Source: Rhodospirillales bacterium (lineage in GTDB: Bacteria > Pseudomonadota > Alphaproteobacteria > Reyranellales > Reyranellaceae). Taken from it: a stretch of 6,043 nucleotides of DNA. Shown piece after piece: positions 1 to 5,690 of this stretch. Each line of letters begins with the position of its first letter. Within the stretch, counting starts at the first letter, position 1. The stretch is from NCBI GenBank assembly GCA_013205335.1, contig JABMNB010000212.1, positions 1-6,043 of the forward strand, read 5' to 3'. The position numbers and the translations under genes were made by a program. The notes beneath the pieces are model-generated. The model was not told the DNA's origin. It ran no database searches and saw only the letters and a list, made by a program, of their open reading frames with translations.

Positions 1-805
1 ACTGAACGATCAAATTTATCTTGATGAAGTGCGCCTTGCGGCCGATGCGCTTCAGGTCGGTGCGAATTTCGGGCAGGGGATGTGTCACCGGTTTGCCCAG
101 TTCGACGATGACTTCGGTTACATCGGGTTTGCCGAAAACGGATTCGGTCAGACCCATCTTGTGGGCGGCAAGACCACCTCCGCCCAGCACGGCGACGCTG
201 CGGCCGGCGTAGCGCGCGCGGTCGCGGCCCAGTACGTCGGGCATGCCGTAGGCGATGCGATCCTGCGCCTCGCTCTCGCCGACGGCCCGCAGGCCGTTGG
301 CGCCGGCGGGGTTGGGCGAGAACCAGGTGCCGCTGGCGTCGATGACGGCGTCCGCCGTCAGCCGCCCGGGGCCCTTGCCATTGTCGTAGCGGATCTCGAA
401 CGGTGCCGAGTCGCGGCCCTTGGTCTTCACCTTGTCGAAGCCGGCGCGGCCGATCGCGGTGACGCGGCTGCTGGTGCGGATGCGATCGGCGAGCGGCGTG
501 CGGGTGGCCAGCGGCTCGAGATACTGCTCCACCAGTTCGGCCCCCGTCGGATAGTGGTCGGGCTGCGGCCGGTTCCATCCCGCGGCGGTCAACAGGCGGT
601 CGGCGGCCTTGTCGATGTTGTACTCCCAGGGCGAGAAGGTCTGAACGTGGCTCCACTGGCGGACCGCATGTCCGACCGTGGGACCGGCCTCGATCACGAC
701 GGGCTCCAGCCCGCGCTCCAGCAGGTGCGCCGCGGCCGCGAGACCGACGGGGCCGGCGCCGATCACGGCAACCGTCTTCTTCGGCCTGGTGAATGTATCG
801 GGCAT
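1..805 (-). CDS. FAD/NAD(P)-binding oxidoreductase (COG2072-type flavoprotein, ArsO-like), 3' end outside window
   Basis: Open from an ATG at 805-803 to the left edge (268 residues, no stop). An AAGGATAGGA stretch upstream is a plausible ribosome site. Residues 11-40 form an FAD-type Rossmann start with GAGPVG at 16-21 and an acidic residue (Glu39) closing the second strand. A WSHVQTFSPWEYNID segment (51-65) and a DASGTW motif (156-161) are typical of flavoproteins that sit in ars clusters and are often labelled TrkA-like or ArsO. A second glycine-rich motif (VLGGGG, 206-211) would bind NAD(P)H. The reaction is unknown; by family and context it is a cytoplasmic FAD-dependent, NAD(P)H-using redox enzyme accessory to arsenic resistance. 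It follows arsR with a 57-base gap that holds its own operator-like site. From residue 211 the codon use becomes less GC-rich and the sequence no longer resembles the family, so the C-terminal part is uncertain. Confidence 0.8.
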   Translation of the reverse strand, partial: MPDTFTRPKKTVAVIGAGPVGLAAAAHLLERGLEPVVIEAGPTVGHAVRQWSHVQTFSPWEYNIDKAADRLLTAAGWNRPQPDHYPTGAELVEQYLEPLATRTPLADRIRTSSRVTAIGRAGFDKVKTKGRDSAPFEIRYDNGKGPGRLTADAVIDASGTWFSPNPAGANGLRAVGESEAQDRIAYGMPDVLGRDRARYAGRSVAVLGGGGLAAHKMGLTESVFGKPDVTEVIVELGKPVTHPLPEIRTDLKRIGRKAHFIKINLIVQ

Positions 806-821
806 GATGAATATCCTATCC

Positions 822-838
822 TTCTAGAATATTGGAAA
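822..838. promoter_or_regulatory. Candidate ArsR operator upstream of the flavoprotein gene
   Basis: The plus strand reads TTCTAGAATATTGGAAA. It matches the site upstream of arsR (1224-1240) at 16 of 17 bases and has imperfect inverted arms TTCTA and TGGAA around a 6-base centre. It lies 17 bases before the flavoprotein ATG and after the arsR stop, in an AT-rich island within GC-rich DNA. This placement suggests that the flavoprotein has its own arsenic-controlled promoter. No convincing -35/-10 pair was found. The ArsR assignment is inferred from repetition and position. Confidence 0.6.
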
Positions 839-862
839 GACTGGGCGCAATAAGATCGTCGT

Positions 863-1183
863 CTAGGCGGCGCGCGTCGCCACCACAGGCGGACAAGTAC
901 CCTCGGCACAGCATTGCTCGGCCATGAAGCCCAGCAGATCGTGCATCATCTCATAGTTGGCATGGCAGACCAGAGTGGCTCCCTCCCGAACCTGGATGAC
1001 GAGGCCCACGATCATCAACGACTTGATGTGGTGGGAGAGGGTCGAGGCCGCGGCATCGAGCTTGGCCTGGAGGCGGCCGACCGACATGCCTTCGGCACCC
1101 GCGCGCACCAGAGTGCGGTAGATCTTCAATCGGGTGGGATTGCCCAGGGCTTCCAGGCGGGCGGCGGCATCGTCGAGTTTCAT
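863..1183 (-). CDS. arsR: ArsR/SmtB-family arsenite-responsive repressor
   Basis: A 106-residue winged-helix repressor, normal length for the family. Residues 9-25 (RLEALGNPTRLKIYRTL) are the usual first helices. The recognition helix is near 45-56 with the core STLSHH, followed by the wing (about 61-75). The classic ELCVCDL metal site is absent. Instead Cys91, Cys92 and Cys97 sit in a short C-terminal tail, plus a lone Cys73. This resembles the Cys95/96/102 As(III) site of the Acidithiobacillus ferrooxidans ArsR, so As(III) or Sb(III) release from DNA is the likely mechanism. The start is the ATG at 1183; a GGGAGG lies 14 bases upstream, which is long, and no closer in-frame start exists. 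An operator-like repeat and a possible -10 lie just upstream, indicating autoregulation. It sits between arsJ and the flavoprotein on the same strand. Confidence 0.92.
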   Translation of the reverse strand: MKLDDAAARLEALGNPTRLKIYRTLVRAGAEGMSVGRLQAKLDAAASTLSHHIKSLMIVGLVIQVREGATLVCHANYEMMHDLLGFMAEQCCAEGTCPPVVATRAA

Positions 1184-1216
1184 GACGACAACGTAAGCCT
1201 CCCGGCCGGACAGTCA

Positions 1217-1240
1217 ACTATAATTCTAGAATATTAGAAA
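1217..1240 (-). promoter_or_regulatory. Candidate arsR promoter and ArsR operator
   Basis: The plus strand at 1224-1240 reads TTCTAGAATATTAGAAA, with perfect 5-base inverted arms TTCTA and TAGAA around GAATAT. Directly downstream in the arsR direction, the minus strand reads TATAGT (1222-1217), a fair -10 hexamer. No strong -35 was seen, and the operator would occupy the place where polymerase binds. The site starts 8 bases before the arsR-side end of arsJ, in the 62-base gap between arsJ and arsR. This arrangement fits a self-repressed arsR promoter. The motif is seen directly; its binding protein is inferred. Confidence 0.6.
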
Positions 1241-1245
1241 TACAT

Positions 1246-2478
1246 TCAGGTCGCCGATGCGCGGGCCCGCGCGGTCGCGCCGGGGAGCAGGAAGGTGATG
1301 ACCAAGCACACCAGCAACATCGCCGCCGAGCCGCCGAGACAGAAGGCCATGCCGCCCCACTGGTAGAACAGCCCGGAGAGCAGTGTGCCGCCGAGACGGC
1401 CGGCGGCGTTGGCAGCGTAGTAGAAGCCGACGTCCTCGGCGGCCTTCTCCGACCCCGCATAGGCCAGGATCAGGTACGAGTGCAGCGAGGAATTGACGGC
1501 GAAGGGCAGGGCGAAGAGCGCGAGGCCCACCACGACGACGAGGTCGGGACGCAGGTCGAGCGGACTGGAGAGGAGGACAGCGATCGCCAGCGGCACGGCG
1601 AGCAGGATGCCCGCCCAGACACGCGCGCCCGGCACTTCGCGGCTGAGCCCGTCGGCGCTGCGCGGGACCAGGGCAGGGGCCACGGCCTGAAGGCCGCCAT
1701 AGGCGATCGTCCAGGCGGCGAGGAAGGCGCCCACTTCCACGAACCGCCAGCCCGAGGCGTAGAGAAACACCGGCAGGCCGACGACGAACCAGACGTCGCG
1801 GGCCCCGAACATGAAGATGCGCGCGGCCGCCAGCAGATTGACGCCCGCCGACTTGGCGAACAGTTCGCGCATGGACTTCGACGCCTTGGCCTTGCCGAGT
1901 TCGCGCGGCAACAGCAGCAGCCCGGCAACGAGGACGACGAACAGCAGCCCCGCCATCAGCCAGAGTGCGGCGCGAAAACCGACCGCGTCGAGCAGCAGGC
2001 CGCCCACGAAGAAGCCGATGCCCTTCATCGCGTTCTTCGAACCGGTGAACCACGCCACCCACTTGAAGAGACGGCCCGCGCCGTCGCCCGCCGTCGCCTT
2101 GATGGCCGACTTCGAGGCCGTCTTGGTGAAGTCCTTGGCAAGCCCGGCAATGCCTTGCGCCGCAACGACCCAGGCGATGGAGACGACGGCGGTCCACGCC
2201 GGATCGAGAGCCGAGAGCATGAGCAGGCTCGCGATCTGGAGCAGCTGACCGGTCAACAGCATGCGCGGGATGCCGAAGCGCGTCGCCAGCCAGCCGCCGG
2301 CGAGATTGGCCACGATGCCGGCGAATTCGTAGAGCAGGAACAGGAAGGCGAGCGTGAACGGCGAGTAGCCCAGCCCAAAGAAGTGCAGCAGCACGAGCAT
2401 GCGCAGCGCGCCGTCGACCAGGGTGAAGCCCCAGTACGATGCCGTGACGATCAGATAGTCGCGCGTCTGCGTTGCCAT
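1246..2478 (-). CDS. arsJ: ArsJ, MFS exporter of 1-arseno-3-phosphoglycerate
   Basis: A 410-residue inner-membrane protein of the major facilitator superfamily with about 11-12 hydrophobic segments, normal length for ArsJ. The family is known to export 1-arseno-3-phosphoglycerate made by a partner GAPDH; outside the cell this breaks down to arsenate and 3-phosphoglycerate. ArsJ-like stretches include the N-terminal RDYLIVTASYWGFTLVDGAL (6-25), the loop GLAKDFTKTASKSAIK (112-127), NSSLHSYLILAY (329-340) and DVGFYYAANAAGRLGG (349-364). The pairing with GAPDH directly upstream on the same strand is diagnostic. I chose the ATG at 2478; an adjacent GTG at 2481 is in frame and possible. The ribosome site is weak, only G-rich repeat sequence. 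The upstream junction is made of four 14-bp repeats. The stop at 1246 is followed 6 bases later by the arsR operator. Confidence 0.93.
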   Translation of the reverse strand: MATQTRDYLIVTASYWGFTLVDGALRMLVLLHFFGLGYSPFTLAFLFLLYEFAGIVANLAGGWLATRFGIPRMLLTGQLLQIASLLMLSALDPAWTAVVSIAWVVAAQGIAGLAKDFTKTASKSAIKATAGDGAGRLFKWVAWFTGSKNAMKGIGFFVGGLLLDAVGFRAALWLMAGLLFVVLVAGLLLLPRELGKAKASKSMRELFAKSAGVNLLAAARIFMFGARDVWFVVGLPVFLYASGWRFVEVGAFLAAWTIAYGGLQAVAPALVPRSADGLSREVPGARVWAGILLAVPLAIAVLLSSPLDLRPDLVVVVGLALFALPFAVNSSLHSYLILAYAGSEKAAEDVGFYYAANAAGRLGGTLLSGLFYQWGGMAFCLGGSAAMLLVCLVITFLLPGATARARASAT

Positions 2479-2530
2479 CACGCGCCCCGTTTCACGAGCC
2501 CCGTCTCACGCGCCCCTACTCACGCGCCCT
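2475..2530. repeat. Four 14-bp tandem repeats spanning the GAPDH stop and arsJ start
   Basis: Four consecutive 14-base units lie at 2475-2488, 2489-2502, 2503-2516 and 2517-2530. In the minus-strand sense the units are AGGGCGCGTGAGTA, GGGGCGCGTGAGAC, GGGGCTCGTGAAAC and GGGGCGCGTGATGG. The first holds the last GAPDH codons and its TGA; the last holds the GTG/ATG start of arsJ. The 40 bases between the two genes are therefore almost wholly repeat. Because 14 is not a multiple of three, repeat gain or loss would change the intergenic spacing without extending either protein in frame. Confidence 0.85.
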
Positions 2531-3563
2531 CGTCGATCACCATCCTGGCGAGATCGACCATGCGGCAGACATAGCCGATCTCGTTGTCGTACCAGGCATA
2601 GACCTTGAGGAGCGTGCCGTCGGTCACCATCGTGCTGAGGGCATCGACGATCGAGCTGCGCGTGTCGTTGCAGTAGTCGGCCGAAACCAGGGGCCGCGTC
2701 TCGTAGCCCAGGATGCCGGCCAGCGGACCCTTGGCCGCCTCCTGAAAGAGCGCGTTGACCTCGGCCTCCGTGGTCGAGCGCTTCAGTTCGAACACGCAGT
2801 CGGTGAGACTGGCGTTGAGGACCGGTGCGCGGACGGCATGGCCGTTCAGCTTGCCCTTGAGTTCGGGGTAGATGACCGTGATCGCCGTGGCGCTGCCCGT
2901 CGTCGTCGGTTGCAGCGACAGCATGGCCGAGCGAGCGCGGCGAAAATCCTTGTGCGGTGCATCGACCACGACGTTGGTGTTGGTCGGTGCATGGATCGTG
3001 GTGATCTGGCCGTGCCGGATGCCGATGGACTCGTGCACGACCTTGACCACGGGCGCGAGGCAGTTGGTCGTGCAGGATGCCGCCGTCAGGAGGTGATGAC
3101 GGGCGGGCTCGTAGAGATGATCGTTGACGCCGACCACGATGTTCAGCGCCCGCTCGTCCTTGACGGGAGCCGCCACGATCACTTTCTTCACGCCGCGATC
3201 GAAGTAGGCCTGCAACTGCTCCGGCTTCAGGAACTTGCCGGTGCACTCCAGCACCATCTCGCAGCCGAGGTCGCCCCAGGCGACATCCCCCGGCGACGCG
3301 GCGGCGCTGAATCCCAGATAGGTGCCGCCGACCGCCATGCCGCGCTCGCCGTCGAGTTCGAAGGAGGTGTGCCAGCGGCCGTGCATGCTGTCGAACTCGA
3401 GAAGATGCGCGGTGGCCGCCGCACCGCCCTTGACCTCGTTGACGTGGATGACCTCGAGGCGATTGTCGCGCCGCGGATCGTCCAGCGGACGCGCCACGCC
3501 GCCGAACGCGGCGCGCAGCGCGAGGCGCCCCATGCGCCCCATGCCATTGATGCCGACTTTCAT
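2520..3563 (-). CDS. gap: Type I glyceraldehyde-3-phosphate dehydrogenase, ArsJ-associated
   Basis: A 347-residue GAPDH, slightly longer than the usual 330-340. The NAD-binding motif GINGMGRMGR is at 4-13; catalytic Cys164 lies in ASCTTNCLAP (162-171) and His191 is the general base. PHKDFRRAR (203-211), PTTTGSA (219-225) and WYDNE (324-328) are further family motifs. In central-metabolism GAPDH the adenosine-ribose ligand is Asp; here the aligned segment is HVNEVKGG (40-47) with Glu43, a form I associate with ArsJ-linked GAPDHs. The expected role is to oxidise glyceraldehyde-3-phosphate with arsenate instead of phosphate, giving 1-arseno-3-phosphoglycerate for export by ArsJ. It starts 16 bases after the arsR-arsC fusion stop, with GGGA upstream as ribosome site, and is probably co-transcribed with the fusion and arsJ. 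His191 is followed by APTNTN, not the common SYTNDQ type. Confidence 0.94.
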   Translation of the reverse strand: MKVGINGMGRMGRLALRAAFGGVARPLDDPRRDNRLEVIHVNEVKGGAAATAHLLEFDSMHGRWHTSFELDGERGMAVGGTYLGFSAAASPGDVAWGDLGCEMVLECTGKFLKPEQLQAYFDRGVKKVIVAAPVKDERALNIVVGVNDHLYEPARHHLLTAASCTTNCLAPVVKVVHESIGIRHGQITTIHAPTNTNVVVDAPHKDFRRARSAMLSLQPTTTGSATAITVIYPELKGKLNGHAVRAPVLNASLTDCVFELKRSTTEAEVNALFQEAAKGPLAGILGYETRPLVSADYCNDTRSSIVDALSTMVTDGTLLKVYAWYDNEIGYVCRMVDLARMVIDEGA

Positions 3564-3579
3564 GGTCTGTCCCGCCTGC

Positions 3580-4428
3580 TTACGCCGGTGCTTTGGTGGA
3601 GTCGCCGATCTCGTCGAGGCGCTTCTTCAGTGCCATCCGGTCGAGCGACGCATAGGGAAGATTGACGAAGATCTCGAGGCGCCGGCGGATCATGCCGTAG
3701 AGTTCGTTGATCATCGTGGCGCGCTCCACCTCCGATCCCATGAACTTGGCGGGATCGGGCAGCGGCCACGCGCCCGTGACGGGCCGCTCGCCGAAGTCGG
3801 GGCACTGTTGGCCCTGCAGCACGTCGCACAGCGTGATGACGAAATCCATGCGCGGGGCGTTCGGTCCGGTGAATTCGTCCCACGACTTGCTGCGTGACCG
3901 CTGGACGTCGTGACCGAGGGCCCGAAGCTTGGCGAGCACCTCCGGCAGCGGCTGTTGCGCCGGATCGGAGCCCGCGGAGTAGGCGTTGAACTTGCCCTTT
4001 CCCACCTGCTCGAGGATTGCCTCGGCCATGATCGAACGGGCGGAATTGTGCGTGCACAGAAACAGGACGTTGAAGGCGGGGGTCATGTGAACTTCGGGTT
4101 GATCCTCGGGCAGGAGTCGCGCCAGGTCGCCACAGAGGTCCGGTCGTCCGCCACAGCACGTCTCCGTCAGGAAGCTGAAGAGCGCGCGCAGGCCGGCGAA
4201 GCGGACCGCATAGATGATGTTGCGGCCCTGCCGGGTGGACTGGACGAGGCCGGATTGTTCGAGAGCGGCCAGATGGAACGACAGCGTCGACGGGACCTGC
4301 CCCAGCGCGCTGGCGAGTTCGCCGGCCGCCATGCCGGAAGCGCCCTTGGTCGCCAGAATCCGCATCAGGTTGAGGCGGGTTTCCTGCGAAAGGGCACTGA
4401 ATCCGGCAGCAGCGTCCGACGATTCCAT
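3580..4428 (-). CDS. arsRC: ArsR-ArsC fusion: arsenic repressor domain joined to LMW-phosphatase-type arsenate reductase
   Basis: A 282-residue two-domain protein. Residues 8-88 are an ArsR winged helix with recognition core STLSFH (47-52). A link at 88-118 contains Cys91, Cys92 and Cys99, a likely As(III) site. Residues 119-260 are a low-molecular-weight phosphatase fold arsenate reductase. Its P-loop is CTHNSARS, with nucleophile Cys125 and Arg131; Cys201 and Cys209 are candidates for the disulfide relay, and Asp225 in LPDPA is the expected general acid. It should reduce arsenate to arsenite in the cytoplasm, probably with thioredoxin, while also repressing transcription. ArsRC fusions are known, for example in Leptospirillum. 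I chose the ATG at 4428; extension to a TTG at 4446 would run through the operator-like site. An internal Met115 at 4086 could start a free ArsC. It is divergent from ACR3 and leads the GAPDH-arsJ operon. Confidence 0.93.
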   Translation of the reverse strand: MESSDAAAGFSALSQETRLNLMRILATKGASGMAAGELASALGQVPSTLSFHLAALEQSGLVQSTRQGRNIIYAVRFAGLRALFSFLTETCCGGRPDLCGDLARLLPEDQPEVHMTPAFNVLFLCTHNSARSIMAEAILEQVGKGKFNAYSAGSDPAQQPLPEVLAKLRALGHDVQRSRSKSWDEFTGPNAPRMDFVITLCDVLQGQQCPDFGERPVTGAWPLPDPAKFMGSEVERATMINELYGMIRRRLEIFVNLPYASLDRMALKKRLDEIGDSTKAPA

Positions 4429-4430
4429 AG

Positions 4431-4446
4431 TTCTCGAATAATCCAA
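4431..4446. promoter_or_regulatory. Degenerate third copy of the candidate ArsR operator
   Basis: The plus strand reads TTCTCGAATAATCCAA and matches the site at 822-837 at 12 of 16 positions, in the same orientation relative to the downstream minus-strand gene. The left arm is well kept and the right arm is weak. It ends 2 bases before the arsR-arsC ATG, so a bound repressor could block transcription or the ribosome site of the fusion, and might also reach the divergent ACR3 promoter. Assignment to ArsR or to the fusion is inferred. Confidence 0.45.
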
Positions 4447-4483
4447 TAATGTGACATATGTATTACTCAGTTGGCCGTCATGA

Positions 4484-4510
4484 GTCGATGGCGAACCTCG
4501 GCAGATCGAC
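4484..4510 (+). repeat. Inverted repeat in the ACR3 leader
   Basis: GTCGAT (4484-4489) and ATCGAC (4505-4510) are perfect 6-base complements separated by 15 bases. If transcribed, they could form a small hairpin ending 2 bases before the GGAG ribosome site of ACR3. A 6-base stem with a 15-base loop is weak and may be chance. Confidence 0.3.
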
Positions 4511-4525
4511 CCGGAGACGGCCCAG

Positions 4526-5569
4526 ATGTCCCTTTTTGAGCGCTACCTGACCCTGTGGGTCGCCCTGTGCATCGTCGTCGGCATCGCGCTGGGTCATTTC
4601 TTTCCCGCCCTCTTCCACGCCGTCGGCGCGGCGGAAGTGGCGCACGTCAACCTGCCGGTCGCGGCGCTGATCTGGCTGATGATCATCCCGATGCTGATCA
4701 AGGTCGACTTCGCCGCCATGGCCGAGGTGCGCACGCACTGGCGGGGCATCGGGGTGACGCTGTTCATCAACTGGGCGGTCAAGCCGTTCTCGATGGCCCT
4801 GCTGGGCTGGCTGTTCGTGGGCTATCTGTTCAGGCCCTGGCTGCCGGCCGACCAGATCGAGAGCTACATCGCCGGGCTCATCCTGCTGGCCGCGGCGCCG
4901 TGCACCGCGATGGTGTTCGTATGGAGCAACCTGTCGGACGGCGAGCCCGACTTCACGCTGACCCAGGTGGCGCTGAACGACACGATCATGCTCGTGGCCT
5001 TCGCGCCCATCGTCGGGCTGCTGCTCGGCCTCTCCGCCATCGTCGTGCCGTGGCCGACGCTGCTGCTCTCGGTCGTGCTCTACATTCTCGTGCCGGTGAT
5101 CCTCGCCCAGCTCGTGCGCCGTGCGGCGCTGGCGAAGGGAGGCCAGGCGGGCCTCGACCGTCTTCTGGCGCGGCTGCAGCCCGCGTCGCTGCTCGCGCTG
5201 CTGGCGACGCTTGTCCTGCTGTTCGGCTTCCAGGGCGAGCAGATCATCGCGCAGCCGCTGATCATCGCGTTGTTGGCCGTGCCGATCCTGATCCAGGTCT
5301 ACTTCAACTCCGGCCTCGCCTATCTTCTCAACCGCGCGGCCGGCGAGGACCATCGCATCGCCGCGCCCTCGGCGCTGATCGGCGCCAGCAACTTCTTCGA
5401 GCTGGCGGTGGCCGCCGCCATCAGCCTCTTCGGATTCTCGTCCGGGGCGGCGCTGGCCACCGTGGTCGGGGTTCTCATCGAAGTGCCGGTCATGCTGTCG
5501 GTGGTGAAGATCGTGAACGCGAGCAAGGGCTGGTACGAATCCGGCGCCGCGGTGTCCCGTCGCCGCTGA
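4526..5569 (+). CDS. acr3: ACR3 arsenite efflux carrier
   Basis: A 347-residue polytopic inner-membrane protein of the bile/arsenite/riboflavin transporter superfamily with about ten membrane segments, normal length for ACR3. It exports As(III), probably by proton exchange. The N-terminus SLFERYLTLWVALCIVVGIA (2-21) is typical. The essential cysteine is Cys126 in AAAPCTAMVFVWSNL (122-136). Glu292 in the segment IGASNFFELAVAAA (285-298) is the likely partner carboxylate in the carrier. NDTIML at 151-156 and VYFNSGLAYLLN at 258-269 also fit. The ATG at 4526 has GGAG at 9 bases, so the start is firm. It runs divergent from the arsR-arsC fusion, whose reductase half makes its substrate, and shares the control region. 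The C-terminus ends in a short basic tail (SRRR). Confidence 0.95.
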   Translation: MSLFERYLTLWVALCIVVGIALGHFFPALFHAVGAAEVAHVNLPVAALIWLMIIPMLIKVDFAAMAEVRTHWRGIGVTLFINWAVKPFSMALLGWLFVGYLFRPWLPADQIESYIAGLILLAAAPCTAMVFVWSNLSDGEPDFTLTQVALNDTIMLVAFAPIVGLLLGLSAIVVPWPTLLLSVVLYILVPVILAQLVRRAALAKGGQAGLDRLLARLQPASLLALLATLVLLFGFQGEQIIAQPLIIALLAVPILIQVYFNSGLAYLLNRAAGEDHRIAAPSALIGASNFFELAVAAAISLFGFSSGAALATVVGVLIEVPVMLSVVKIVNASKGWYESGAAVSRRR

Positions 5570-5598
5570 GCGCGCGGTGCCGCCGACGACCGCCTTAC

Positions 5599-5625
5599 GG
5601 AACCGGCGCGGCGCCTGCGGTTTCC
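5599..5625 (+). terminator. Weak hairpin after ACR3, possible terminator
   Basis: GGAACCG (5599-5605) can pair with CGGTTTCC (5618-5625) with one T bulged, around a GC-rich 12-base loop. There is no clear T-tract after it, only TTT inside the right arm. A second short hairpin, GCGGT/ACCGC, lies at 5574-5593. The rest of the 121-base gap between ACR3 and the nitroreductase shows only a poor possible promoter (TATCCT at 5643-5648). Rho-independent termination is not convincing. Confidence 0.2.
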
Positions 5626-5690
5626 CGGTCCGCGACGCCTGCTATCCTGCCCCGCTCGATCAATCGTCTCGTTCGAGAGCGTGGGGACAC

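Larger units (their letters stand above)
4429..4525. promoter_or_regulatory. Divergent control region between arsR-arsC and ACR3
   Basis: This 97-base gap must hold the promoters for both directions. Its left half (4431-4470) is strikingly AT-rich for the window and includes the operator-like site and the palindrome ACATATGT at 4454-4461. Flanking TAAT (4447-4450) and ATTA (4462-4465) add partial symmetry. Candidate -10 hexamers are CATTAT on the minus strand (4451-4446) and TATTAC on the plus strand (4461-4466), neither with a good -35. The right half holds the ACR3 leader, with GGAG at 4513-4516 as a ribosome site 9 bases before its ATG. Confidence 0.6.

Noticed and set aside
29..853. Long plus-strand open frame opposite the flavoprotein
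   Set aside because: It is the antisense of a clear flavoprotein, is rich in Ala, Gly and Arg, and has no recognisable motif; high GC keeps antisense frames open.
1480..2574. 364-residue plus-strand open frame opposite arsJ
   Set aside because: Its Glu/Arg/Gln/His-rich sequence without motifs is the expected complement of hydrophobic membrane codons.
2472..3665. 397-residue plus-strand open frame opposite GAPDH
   Set aside because: It is antisense to a GAPDH with an intact active site and has no domain signature.
4429..4446. Upstream TTG start for the arsR-arsC fusion
   Set aside because: It would translate the operator-like sequence, uses a rare start codon and adds no conserved residues; the ATG at 4428 fits ArsR N-termini better.
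4480..4539. 19-codon open frame overlapping the ACR3 start as a leader peptide
   Set aside because: It has no ribosome site, no special codon run and only a chance-length overlap; not enough support.
4478..5353. 291-residue minus-strand open frame opposite ACR3
   Set aside because: It is composed largely of Gln, Arg, Asp and His, a mirror of the membrane protein codons.
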